A stretch of 64,000 nt of DNA. Origin: Lepidodermella squamata (Eukaryota; Gastrotricha). Shown here piece after piece: positions 1 to 10,847 of this stretch. Position 1 is the first letter of the stretch. Every line of letters begins with the position of its first letter. The DNA is taken from NCBI GenBank assembly GCA_047495785.1, contig JBLDXI010000034.1:744001-808000 (forward strand), read 5' to 3'. The position numbers and the translations under genes are program-made. The notes beneath the pieces were generated by a model. That model was not told the origin of the DNA and did not search any database. It saw only the letters and a program-made list of their open reading frames with translations.

Positions 1-155
1 ACATGTCTCTCATTAGGAGGCTGAGCTACACACGTCATACAAACAAAAAGCAGAGATTCATAAGCGCTATACAAGAACAGACGATAGCCCACCGGAGGGC
101 GTGGCTATCCGGGTCAAGATAAAGTCTCGGCACGTGAAAACAGTCGACATTCCAT

Positions 156-616
156 TTAGTGCAGTGATGGGTATCCCCGTGGAGCTTGGTAACCGCCTGG
201 AATTGGATACGTCCCACGAGGAGGCGGGAACGGATACGAGCCTGAAATAAGACCAAAATAAAGTGCGACTGCCAACAAAGTGATAAAAGGTTTATAAACT
301 TACTCCCTACACAGTTCAAATATGGCGAGTACGTATACATCGGGAAGTCCAACTGCTTGTTAGGAGGCGGGGTGGGCGGAACATCACGCTTCCTGCGATC
401 GTGGGTCTCCTCGTGGTAGTCATTATTCTGACGATGCTCGTCATCGCTGCTCGATGAGCTGGAGCTCGAGGAACTTGAGGATGAGCTCGATTTCCGATGA
501 CGGTCGGATTCCTTCTTCCGGTCTCGCTCGCGTTCCCGCTCTCGTTCGTAATCGCGATCTCGATCACGCTGGAACGAAGTTGTGTAGCTTGTAGTAGTAT
601 GCGTTGTACGAGACAT
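156..616 (-). CDS. Small SR-like protein with Pro/Gly/Tyr-rich tail (2 exons)
   Basis: Two-exon model on the minus strand: exon 1 is 616-304 and exon 2 is 241-156, with a 62-base intron running from GTAAGT to TTTCAG. Splicing changes the frame of the downstream DNA into a Pro/Gly/Tyr-rich tail that stops after 132 residues. The unspliced frame gives no such bias, which supports the intron. Residues about 15-42 are RD/RE repeats, followed by a run of about 15 serines, then an acidic/His stretch and a PPTPPP motif. RD/RE and poly-Ser tracts are typical of splicing-associated SR-like proteins, so a nuclear role in RNA processing is an inference. There is no RRM or other folded domain in view. 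It could be a fragment of a larger gene or a rapidly evolving low-complexity protein. Confidence 0.55.
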
Positions 617-1995
617 TTTTCACCGGAAAAATCTACAAAAAAATCAACAATAGGAATTAAATGCTCTATGAAAAAATAAGAATGCGAAATGCTCGTCGTA
701 AATAACAATCCGTGAATGTTGGCCAACCATACGTAGAAGTTTGGAGACCTCTATCATCGCTATGTTGGTTCATATTTGAGCATTTTGTGAAAACCCACCA
801 AGAATTTATAAGGTAATCAAGGTAAAATTAAATTTTAACATTGGATGAGAAATATATATAATAAAATTAGCAAAAAATAATAATAAAAAAAAAATAATAT
901 TAAAATTGAAATTTTTTTAATGAAAATGGGAAAATTAAGGGTTCCTCAAGGGTGCATACAATATGCTCTTGCTATCACGTGACAGAGATCAGCCATGATA
1001 TAATTTTAATTTCAGGAGATATGAATTGCTGAGGTACAAATTCAAAGAATTTCCGTTGCTAGAAACCAACATAGCATGCTTGAAGCGCTCATTCATAGAA
1101 AGAATACTCGAATTTGGCAATTATTCGGAAGTTAAATTCGGGGTAAATTTAAATAATCACGGAAAATCCCGAAATCCTCAATTGAAGGCTGAATTTCATC
1201 AGGCAACTTGAGAGATTGTTAAGAGTGCAAGTTTCATCTTCAGAAGTGTAAAAATCTTATCATCTCTGCCAGAAAGCGATATGGGGAATAAGCGCACGAA
1301 AAAACTGAAGAAGAAAACGTGACGTTATAGGCTGAACGGCAAAAAGCTCGTAACGTAGTGCCGCTGGCGTGTTGCCTCTCTTGAGTTTTTAAGTCAGTAC
1401 GCAACAGGCTTTGGCGGCGCCACGGCTACACACCTGGCAAGAACGTGTGAGAACAACTGTGTAAATAATCACGAGCAGATGATGATGACAATATAATGAC
1501 AAAAAAACACATTTCTTGTTCGCGCGCGCGTATTTTTTGCATAATATATTCAGACGAAAATTGTGTGCGTTTCGCTTTTTTCCTGGCAAATAAATGCGGC
1601 AAATGTAAAAATGTCATCTTCCGCGCATCAATGACATAATATTAGGTCAAGAATTAATGTCACACATTTTAAGCATGAATAATTGATTAAATAAATATCG
1701 AATTTCGTCATGATTGAAAACGGAAAACACAAAAAAACGGGACTGAAATTTAGATGTTCATTTTGTTCCACTTCAATTGTTACCTCGCTGAGTGCATCAT
1801 CACTTCCATTGTTCTCCGAGAGAGCCATTAAATAGTGTAGCTTGCAAGCTGTTCGCAAAGCCATTACGCTAATAATGAGATGATAACACAGTTAAAGAGT
1901 AAAGACCATCCGCAAAAATTATTAGCGTCACGCGTAAGTCTACTGATGAAGCGGATAGAAAAGTAATGGCCATTTTAGGTTATTAGCAAACAAAA
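617..1995. other. Intergenic, AT-rich, no supported gene
   Basis: About 1.4 kb between two divergently transcribed genes. It holds A/T runs (about 840-930), a short GCGCGCGCG tract near 1521-1529 and only short ORFs without recognisable domains. The promoters of both flanking genes presumably lie here, but I see no site I can name. Confidence 0.4.
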
Positions 1996-4442
1996 ATGAC
2001 GTCTTGCTACATCACGCAGGCCATTTTTATCGCTATCCTTGTTCTAACGCAAACACTCACCTGTTCGAATCAAAGCACGGCGAAATCGGCCAAGGTTCTT
2101 GCTGAGAACGATTACGAAGAAGATTTCTACCATGACTACGCCGTTGAACAGGAAAAATCTAACCGAGACCGGTTCAGATTTTTGAAGGATAAACACAATT
2201 TTCTCATCGAGCATGGCCTGGAGAGCGGGAATTTCTGTAAACTTCGTTACGGACCGGACGAATTGTCAGCGTTTCTGAATTTCCTGTTGAAACAAGGCGG
2301 AGTGTTACGGGAACAATGCGAGGCGTTTCGAGACGAAAATGGGCCGCCAACCAGCATAAATTCAACAATTGTCTATCTGCTATGCGACTTTGTGCACAAC
2401 AGCATGGAACTTCGATCGATTTTGAGTGAGAACGAGTATTACCCAGATTTTTGTAACTCACTCGAATGTAACTACGAGGCTGAGATCAATTGGCTTGGCA
2501 TCGCTCAAAACCTGTCAAAAACTTGCCCGTTCTGGTCGGATAAATCTGTGGATGATTATTGTTTCGCTCTTCAAATCGATAGAGCCGCTAGTCTTTATCC
2601 TAGCCATTTCCCAGCGATTTCTCAGGGATTCAACCACCTTATTTCCTTCATTTGCGGGGCGGTTTCTGTCGCTGGCCCAGACGATTGCTTCTCTATTGGA
2701 GGATGCATTTATCAAGCGATTCAAGGTGCTGATGTTGAGAAGATTCGTGACAATGGTTGTGCAAAGTGTCGAGGGAAACCCACTGGACTTGTACCGAAAA
2801 CTTGGCAGCCTTCTCTCAAGCCTTGGTCGGACCATACTCCGAACAGAGAAATCCGGGGAAAATCGAGGTTAGAGTTCTTTTTCTTCTCACACCGCAAAAC
2901 GTTGGCCGCCTTTAATGAATATTTTTGAATTTTTTGTCCAATTAAAAATTGATAGTTACTATAATCTCAAATTATTAAAGTCAATTAATTTTTCTAGTGT
3001 TTTGTAGTTTAGAAAAAATATTATAAAATTCAACAAAGGTTCAAAACATTTAGAAGGAAATTCTTCTAGTGAATTCTCCAATACTAATTTTCCTTTTAGC
3101 TTTCATAAACACTGAATTATTCAATTTTCTTTCCCCTACCTTTAGATCAAATTTGGGAATCATCCTTTTTGATGCCGCTCCCTTGGACAGTAGCTGTCTA
3201 TGCAAAGAAAGCACAACCAAGGCCACGGAATCTCAATGCTACTGCTGCCCGGCCGACTACAACGGCCAGGGCATGGATATCGAGCAAAAGGGCTGCTGGC
3301 TGAAACAAGTCCTAACCGACCGAAAACCAATGCGAAAATGTTCTCATGAATGTCCAGCCTTATGCGACCGAAAATCCGTCAAACCCCTGCCGTGCTACAG
3401 CAGATGGTCCCGTAACAATCGAACAGCTGTTATCAAGAAACGACAACGATTGGTCTCTACACCGAAATCCACGACGCCTACAACCCCGAAAACAACCCCT
3501 GGGCTCGATGATAGGAGCTGTCTAGCGAAATGTAGCCCGATAGCCACCAATGTAACTGAGTGCTCATGTTGCGACAATCGTATGGATAACTGTCAAACTC
3601 TACTGAGCTTCACAGGTGATACGGGGCTAAATTTCTGCATGAGTTATTGCTTCAAATACTGTGAAGCTAAGGAATTATGCTCATCCAGCGATTTAGTCAC
3701 CTCAGCTACAACACCTGTACCGAATGAGGAGGAAAACTGTCTGGGGATCTGCGCTGATCAAACTGCGAATAACAGTACATTGTGCTACTGCTGCATCGGA
3801 AATTCTTTAACCTGCCAATATGCGTTGAAATTCAACGGAAAATCGGAATGTTCGAACCAGTGCGGTGATTTATGCCGATCTCAAAAGTTCTGCGTCTCTG
3901 AACCTGAACCAACTACAACCTCTTCGACAACAACCTCTCCAGCTAGAACTTCAACTACAACTACCCCGTATTCTCCCCGCTATACTTCATGTCAATGTCT
4001 TGCTGTTGGCGATGAAAAGAAGAGTAATTGCTTCTGCTGCGACGAGGACTGCATGTATACTGGGACCTATTTCGCAAATGTAACGAGTTGCGCCCAATTT
4101 TGCCCGGCAAACTGTAATTTAGCTGAAACTTGCTCAACACATCACCGAACTAGTCCTTCATTTAAACTTCAAGACCAGGAGGTCCAAACATCCATTTTCG
4201 AGGGTCAAAGTTGTCTATGCTACAGCTCAAATTCTACCTCAACAAGTTGCCACTGCTGTACGAAAGACTTTGGCGATCCGCAATCGCAGTTTGAAGTCGC
4301 TAATTTGTGTCAGGTGTCTGTTAACGTTACAGGCCCGTATTCGCGGGCTCAATGTCAGTCGTCATGCCCCGCACAGTGCAACATACCTTCACACATAGAT
4401 TTTTGCTTCACGCATCCGTCTAAGCCTTTGTTAATAGGCTAG
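1996..4442 (+). CDS. Secreted cysteine-rich protein with five CxC...CxCC repeats
   Basis: Two exons, 1996-2867 and 3146-4442, joined in phase (AG|A) across a 278-base intron from GTTAGA to CCTTTAG, give 722 residues. A signal peptide occupies about residues 1-23. An N-terminal domain (about residues 70-255) has roughly ten cysteines and is shared with the next gene. After it come five cysteine repeats of the pattern C-x-C ... C-x-C-C ... C ... C-x3-C-x(2-3)-C ... C, separated by Thr/Pro-rich linkers likely to be O-glycosylated, with several N-x-S/T sites. The family is not one I recognise, and no catalytic motif is visible. It is probably an extracellular or cuticle/matrix protein. Its neighbour starts 88 bases downstream on the same strand and is a clear paralogue with two repeats, so the pair arose by tandem duplication with repeat gain or loss. 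Confidence 0.75.
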
Positions 4443-4470
4443 TATTTGTATTGTACATGTGAGCTTTATG

Positions 4471-4476
4471 AATAAA
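4471..4476 (+). terminator. Poly(A) signal AATAAA of the first cysteine-rich gene
   Basis: AATAAA lies 29 bases after the stop codon at 4442. It is the only canonical signal before the next gene starts. Confidence 0.5.
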
Positions 4477-4530
4477 AAATACGTTGTTTACTCACACTTG
4501 AAAAATAATGAAAAATCTACCTTAATAAAA

Positions 4531-5996
4531 ATGATAATTTTCGCGATTTTATTAAATTTTTTACAATTTTCTCACATTTATGCCTGTTTCTCGCCGTCGA
4601 AGAAAGGACCGGTTAAGGTGAAGAAAATCAACCCCGATGCTGCTGGGACTCAAATCTGTTCTCTCAGCTACAACTCAGCTCAATTTACGAAATTCACGGC
4701 TTTTTTACTCGAACAAAGCTCTGGAATCGGCCAGAGTTGTAGGAGACAGGATTTCTATCAGCAAAGCCCTGATGAATCGATTTCGCAGACATTCTGCAAC
4801 GCCTCGAACCATGCTTTAGCGATACGGTCCAGTTATAACGAAGCGAGATTCTATCCGGATAGATGCAGCAAACGGCAATGCTTGGAACGATTGGACCGAA
4901 ATCTTGAGGCTTTATCCCGAGTCTTAGCTCAGTCATGCCCGGTTTGGACAAGTGCTTCATTGAATAAGTACTGCCTATCAGTAGAAACGGACGATTTCGA
5001 GAGGTCGGAGGCTTTCTCTAAAGGGTTCCACCTTTTGATCTCATGGCTATGTTCAGCCCGGCCTGAAATTGGTGAACGGATTAACTGCAACCAAGTCCAG
5101 CCTTGCATTTTACAAGGTCTTACCGCCTCAAAAGTCGAGGAGATTCAGAATCATGGCTGTAAACGCTGCTTATTGGACGAGGAAAACACTGAGCAGGACG
5201 AAGACGAGGAGGAGGAAAAATCGAAAGATGTTATGGACGATCGAATAGAAGACGAAAATTCTTGTCTTTGCCAGGAGAGAACGAACGATGATACGGCTGT
5301 CACGTGTTACTGCTGTCCATTATCATTTTCCGGCAAATTCACTGGCAGAATTAGGGATACGGGGTGTCTACAAAAGGCCAGCTATGTCGGGAGTCTTTCG
5401 ATGAAAAATTGCTCCATGGACTGCCCGAGTCGGTGTAGTCCTTATACTGTATACCCTATGGATTGCTATGGTAGACTCCTTAGTCGGGCTGAGCGTCCCC
5501 TTCCTGTCCCAACTCTCAACGTTACCAGCGGCCGAAATGCAAGTAACGTGACCCTGGCACCTCCAACCACAAGAGCTCCGACTACAGCAGTTACCACAAC
5601 TGCAATTACTCGTAAAGGAGGGTGCTCTTGCAACTACATCAACGATACTGCGACTAGATGTTCGTGCTGTAAGGACAATATCTGTAATATGGTCCTACAA
5701 ACTAGATCCTACGAGGTTTGCGGTGATATTTGCTACAACGCTTGTTATGCTGCCGAAAGGTGCACCAGTACCAGGGTAAATTCGATGATAGTCACACCTA
5801 GCGGAACTTCTACTACGACTGTTCCGACTTCAACGCGAAGGTGGAGAACGACCCGTGCTACGAAAACAACAACCATGGATTTAGGTAGGAATTAATTCTG
5901 TAATTTAAGGCTGAATTTTCATTTCAAATTTTTCCAGTAATCGATTACTATGAGGACAACGAGTTTTACAACACGAAGAATTTCACCACGCCTTGA
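4531..5996 (+). CDS. Secreted cysteine-rich protein, paralogue with two repeats
   Basis: Exons 4531-5884 and 5938-5996, with a 53-base intron ending in TTTTTCCAG, give 470 residues ending in an acidic/Asn-rich tail. The Met at 4531 is preferred because it directly precedes a hydrophobic signal peptide ending near ACFS. An upstream in-frame Met at 4459 would bury it. The N-terminal cysteine domain (about residues 35-215) aligns with that of the preceding gene, including a shared (K/N)GC(K/A)(K/R)C end. An acidic Glu/Asp-rich linker follows, then two C-x-C ... C-x-C-C repeats separated by a Thr/Pro linker. The function is unknown, and secretion is inferred from the signal peptide and paired cysteines. 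The final exon is supported by phase only. Confidence 0.72.
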
Positions 5997-6127
5997 ATCT
6001 ACACTTACTGGTAATTAGATTTCAGCTCGGTTCTCGAAATCTATTTGTTTTATTAATTTTCCAGCTCCGGAAAGAGTCAATCTCTGCAAATTGGTTGTCT
6101 GTTACATTGAGGCTACCATTGAAACTG

Positions 6128-6133
6128 AATAAA
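6128..6133 (+). terminator. Poly(A) signal AATAAA of the second cysteine-rich gene
   Basis: AATAAA lies 132 bases downstream of the stop at 5996 and upstream of the GPCR gene. Confidence 0.4.
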
Positions 6134-6308
6134 AATCCTAGATTATAGCTTTGATAGCGGTTTCAGAAGGTTTCGAAAGCTAGTGCGCCCCGTAATGCAT
6201 CCCACGCTAATGAAAAATTATTTACTGGTTGGAGCCTTTTAGGATGAAAATCTCCTTCTGCTTAGTACGTACGTCAATCATTGCAAGCACTTGTTTTTTC
6301 TATACGAA

Positions 6309-8920
6309 ATGAAGTTTTTAATTCTGGCTATCGTAATTTTCCAAGCTTCTGCTGCTAGGGACATCTTCAAGAAGCCGTACACTCTGAAAATTCCTGCAAC
6401 CCTGCCACTAACTGGTCCGTTACCACTAGCTAAAATGTGCACTGAATCCATCGAAATGATGCTGCGCCGTATCAACGCCCAAACTGAAATATTGCCAGAT
6501 TACAATGTCGTAGTCGACATTATCGACGACCAATGTCAGGGAAGTACTGCTCTGAACAAATTTCTTCCGTTCTTTCAGAGTGAGAGTCGGAAATCCGATT
6601 TATTAGATCCTGAGTCTTCAATCATTGGAACGAAAATCATTCCCGAGGACATTCAGTTTGCTAGGAAAAGTTCCATGAATGCTGTTATAGCTCCGCTTAT
6701 CGTTGGTGGAATGTGCTCGGCGGTTTGTAGGGTCGTTGCTCGATGTGTTCAACATTTCAACATTATTAACGTAAGCTCGCCCATTAATTTATAATTTTGT
6801 GGATAATTTTCAAAAACCTTTCCAATCTTATGCTCTGATTCATTCTTTTTTAAATATTTTTTTCAATTTTCAGTTTTCCGCAGGATGCAACGATATAAGC
6901 TTCATGAATCGGAAAACGTACCCGAATTTCTATCGAGTGATAACGAACCTTCAGCTGGTGCAAACCACTGTGCCTCTAATCAAGCTAATGGGCTGGAATA
7001 GAGTCGCAATCATTTCCGACACTAACCCACAGCTTTTCAAGGTTAATTGCTCTCACTAATGTCTGTTTTTTTCAATGTATCGTGCGTCATTCAAGGTTGC
7101 TAATGATATTTTGATCCTGCTACAAAGCGAAAATATCACCGTAACAGCTGTCGAGTTCTTTACGGAAGATCCAACTGAAGTTGTTAGTAGGATCAAGTCA
7201 ACGGGAACAAGAGTTATTTTCGCAAATTGCTACCTAGACACATGCCCAGCCCTAGCTTGCCAGGTATATCATTTCAGACCTGTATTTTCTATTAAATTTA
7301 GAAATATTCTCAGGCGTACCTTCAAGGCTTGTATGGACCCCGAATAATTTGGATGTTCCCTGCTTTAAATTTTGTGACAAGCAAGCGACTTCCTAACGAG
7401 TGTACCCCGTCGATGATGCAAGAGGTCGATAAAGGAGCGCTGTTCTTTCAGCAGATACCACTGCATTACAGAACAAAGCCAATCGAAACAGGGCTGACTG
7501 GCCAACAGTTGGACGACTTTCTAAATGCTACAGTTCCAGGGATTTGGAACGATTCTCTTGTGGACTCGCGCAAAATGTGCATTGATAACGTTTTGCCAGC
7601 GATCTACGTTCTGGATTCAGTAGAAAAGCGGCTGCAATCGCGTAAAGAAATTTGAAGTATTTTACCGAAAATTTCATTATTTCAAATTAAGGTGGCTCTA
7701 ATTTACACGAGTACGTCTCAGATCGGACGAAGAGTCGTGAAATGGAGGAAATCATTCGAGATTCCATGACATCGATCGACATACGCATTTTCTCGGGTCG
7801 AATTCGCTACGAACCTGGCCAGCACGAGATTGAACTTCCAGCCGGTTACTGGCAGTCCCAGGAGAACGGATTACGACGCCTAGTTTACTTGGATAAAGGA
7901 GTCGAGCGGGAGAATGACTCGAGTCGCTACGAATTCCGTACAGCAATGCGATGGCTTACTCTTGATGGGAAACCCCCAAAAAGCGAGCCTACTTTGAGCC
8001 TAATCAAAAGGATGGTCCCTGAATGGCTAAAAGCGATAGGATTACTCATATCAGTCCTTATAATCCTTATTTGCCTCTCGCTAGCTGGAATTCAGTACTA
8101 CCTCAGGGAGCAATACCAATTGTTCGCAGCGTATCCTGAAACGACTTTCTTCGGATTAACAGGATTCATATTTCTTCACTTGAACATTCTGATTTTTTCC
8201 GAGAAGAATTTGATGTGCCAAATTTGTCCTGTAGTCACTACTCTCGGTCTTTCCCTGTTGAGTGGATCTTTCATCATCAAACTAACCCGAACAAGGTTGG
8301 TCGTGTGTTACGCCTACAAAATCGATAATGGCGGGAAGAATTCGAAACAAGACGTCAAAATTGTCGTAGAAGAAGAGGCTCTGTTAAAATATATGAAAAA
8401 GCGACGCGAAAATTTGTTCTCTATGACTGTATGGCTGTGCTGTAATATGTCTGTCATCTTACTTTGGTATGTTGTTGGAAATCCACCTTCGATTCGTAAA
8501 TCCTACTTCGAGACTTATGACGATTTTCGTGATGAGACTCGCCAAGAATTGTCTGAAAAATGCTATATAGGTGATAACATTTTCTCTGAAATCTTCGCCT
8601 CTGTTATCGTAGGTCTTCAAGGTCTAAGCTTAATCACCGCTTTTGTACTAGCCGTCCTAAAACGGCGATATGTCTACTCTGAAATCCGATACTCTGTTCG
8701 CAGTGTTTACATCCTCCTACCAGCTGTTTTGTCCTGCGTTTTCTTCATAAGCATTGAACAGCGAATTGATGTTGTTTTTCATTTCTTAACCTTCATGATT
8801 GATTTCACGACCGTTGCGATATTGCTTACACTTTTCAAGAAAAAGCGTAAAATCTACGCTCGCAATTTACGGCAAAAAACAACGTACACGTTGAGTAGCC
8901 AAATTTCATCGCAGAATTAG
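6309..8920 (+). CDS. GABA-B-receptor-like class C GPCR, divergent copy (5 exons)
   Basis: Exons 6309-6770, 6874-7041, 7096-7263, 7314-7641 and 7692-8920 are all in phase and give 784 residues. A signal peptide (MKFLILAIVIFQASA) is followed by a venus-flytrap ligand-binding domain. Family marks are a (T)EILPDYNV stretch matching the RRDILPDY segment of GABA-B receptors, the GGMCSAVCR turn, and WNRVAIISDT. The last exon carries seven membrane segments, beginning near WLKAIGLLISVLIILIC and ending near FTTVAILLTLF, then a short basic tail. There is no cysteine-rich domain between the two parts, as in GABA-B receptors, and no coiled-coil tail. It has two introns (after 7041 and 7641) that the three later paralogues in the window lack, and much lower similarity to them. 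The ligand cannot be told from sequence. Confidence 0.85.
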
Positions 8921-9026
8921 GCCACTCCCCATATCTTATCTCTGTTATTTATTGTCAAAAGATATGCCAAGAGTTCAGTAAAAAAAAAACCAACCGTGAA
9001 CTCCACGCCCGTCATATACAAAAAAT

Positions 9027-10250
9027 ATGAAGCTGATAATTTTTCTCCAATTCTTAGCTCTTGGCCATGCGATTGATTCGTATAATATCGATCCTAACGA
9101 AGTGACTGTATCTGGCCTATCATCAGGCGGATATTTCGCTGTCCAGCTTCATGTTGGATTCTCCGGAATTTTCAAGGGCGCTGGGGTTGTAGCAGGGGGT
9201 CCTTACTACTGCGCCCAGGGCAATATGCTGACTGCAACTTCAGCATGCATGAAAAGCCCGGGCTCGATAAACGTGAACAACCTCGTCTCTACAACTAAAC
9301 AATGGGACAAAAGCGGCTACATCGACCCAGTGTCAAATTTAGCCGGATCCCCAGTCTACCTGATATCCGGGACTAAAGATACAGTTGTAGTTCAGGGTGT
9401 TATGGATAAATTGAACGATTATTACAAGCAATTCTCGGCTGATGTTACTTACAATAAGGACATAGCTGTAGGGCATGCTTTTGTGACGGAAAATTACGGA
9501 GGATCTTGCGGATCGAACCAGTCGCCATACATCAACAAATGCGGCTACGACGGAGCTGGCGCGATCTTGAACAAGCTCCACGGCCCTTTGAAGGCTAAAT
9601 CTTCGTCGCTGAGAGGCAAATTCATCGAATTCGACCAATCAAAATTCTTCGCGTCTAGTAAATCGTTTGGCCTCGCGAAAACTGGTTGGCTCTACGTCCC
9701 AGTGTCTTGCTCGAATGGGCAACTGTGTAAACTGCATTTTGTCCTGCATGGCTGTGTTCAAAATTACGGTACTGTCAACGATAAAGTTGTGAAGAACACC
9801 GGTTACAATGAATGGGCTGATTCGAATGATATAATTGTTGTCTATCCTCAAATTGCAACTACTGGAGCCACAAACAACTGCTGGGACTGGTGGGGAGACC
9901 AGAAGGACGCGAGTAATTACGCGAAGAAGACCGGGAATCAAATGTCGATTTTCAAACGAATGTTGGACGCTTTCCTGGCTGGGAAGACTTCTGAGCCAAC
10001 TAATGGTGGGTCGACCCAAAGTCCGGATGAGAAGACTACGCCGAAGAAAACTACGTCGGGTGAAGGACCATTCGGAGCCTGTTACAAGTCGAATAATTAC
10101 GACCATGTTAAGGATGGCAGGGCGTATCAGAAATCCGGAATGACCTACGCAAAAGGCTCGGATCAAAGTATGGGTCTTTGGAACATTTTTGTCTATACCA
10201 AACTTCGGCTGATGTCTACTGATTATTACATCGTTGACTCTACTTGCTGA
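9027..10250 (+). CDS. Secreted PHB depolymerase-like esterase, intronless
   Basis: A single exon of 407 residues. A signal peptide (about 1-15) is followed by an alpha/beta-hydrolase of the poly(3-hydroxybutyrate) depolymerase type. The lipase box GLSSG is at residues 30-34 (nucleophile Ser32), with probable catalytic Asp118 in GTKDT and His150 in VGHAF. A second half contains LHGC and the NCWDWW stretch common in this family. A Thr/Lys/Pro-rich linker precedes a C-terminal module of about 57 residues starting at ACYKSNNYDHVKDGRAY, which resembles the SNxxHVxxGRA accessory domain of bacterial secreted polyester depolymerases. The likely role is extracellular hydrolysis of bacterial polyester in the gut. 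The lack of introns, against intron-rich neighbours, and the bacterial-type architecture suggest horizontal acquisition. Activity on PHB itself is an inference. Confidence 0.85.
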   Translation: MKLIIFLQFLALGHAIDSYNIDPNEVTVSGLSSGGYFAVQLHVGFSGIFKGAGVVAGGPYYCAQGNMLTATSACMKSPGSINVNNLVSTTKQWDKSGYIDPVSNLAGSPVYLISGTKDTVVVQGVMDKLNDYYKQFSADVTYNKDIAVGHAFVTENYGGSCGSNQSPYINKCGYDGAGAILNKLHGPLKAKSSSLRGKFIEFDQSKFFASSKSFGLAKTGWLYVPVSCSNGQLCKLHFVLHGCVQNYGTVNDKVVKNTGYNEWADSNDIIVVYPQIATTGATNNCWDWWGDQKDASNYAKKTGNQMSIFKRMLDAFLAGKTSEPTNGGSTQSPDEKTTPKKTTSGEGPFGACYKSNNYDHVKDGRAYQKSGMTYAKGSDQSMGLWNIFVYTKLRLMSTDYYIVDSTC

Positions 10251-10306
10251 GGAAAACACTCGACGCTTGTATCCATTTTTGGCTTGCTTTGCTACGTGAT
10301 ATGCCT

Positions 10307-10312
10307 AATAAA
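10307..10312 (+). terminator. Poly(A) signal AATAAA of the depolymerase-like gene
   Basis: CCTAATAAAGCC lies 57 bases after the stop codon at 10250. Confidence 0.5.
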
Positions 10313-10373
10313 GCCCATATCACATGTTTTTTTTAGAGAAATCTACGGCAAGGTCTGCGTGAAGGAGACCAGT

Positions 10374-10847
10374 GACTTTGATTTGATTTGATTTGATTTA
10401 TTCAGTAAATCACAGGTCTCTGTAAATCAATCATTTCAAATCAAATCCCCAAAACTCGATAGTAAATCAATCAAATCAAATCATCAAGCCCGTTTAAATC
10501 AAATCAAATCAAATCTTTCGCATAGGGAAACATGAGTATCATGGTAAAGTTCCGGGGGTTCTTTCAAATTTCAAACTTGATTTTGGTTGAATGAGTATGA
10601 AAGGGGATGAATAGCTCTGGGCTTTAGAAAACAGCTGTTTTCAAGGCAAATGTAAGTTCTCATGTTTAGTAACAGGGGGAGATCCGAGAGTTCTTATTTT
10701 TATAAATCAGCAGTAAATCAAGTGGGCTAAATTTAAATTAAATCAAATCATCCTGAAATTTTCTAAATCAAATCATCAATAAATCAAATCATCAAAAAAT
10801 GGCCTAAATCAAATCAAATCACAATCAAATCAAATCAAATCAAAGTC
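10374..10847. mobile_element. Non-autonomous element with AATC-repeat inverted ends, copy 1
   Basis: The element starts GACTTTGATTTGATTTGATT and ends in the exact inverse (AATCAAATCAAATCAAAGTC), so it has terminal inverted repeats made of a simple AAATC/GATTT tandem. Short AATC arrays recur inside it. A second copy at 18283-19724 shares the internal unique sequence, for example a TTTCGCATAGGGAAACATGA stretch, which shows that this is a dispersed element and not just a microsatellite. It contains no ORF of note. No clear target duplication is visible. Confidence 0.75.

Noticed and set aside
1628-1864. Minus-strand ORF as a first exon
   Set aside because: Could be split by a 47-base GT...TTTCAG intron, but no downstream exon or recognisable peptide supports it.
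10374-10847. Repeated AAATC units as a possible CRISPR array or telomere-like tract
   Set aside because: Units are simple 5-mers, spacers are not of regular length and the whole is repeated elsewhere with inverted ends. A transposable element explains it better, and the genome is eukaryotic.
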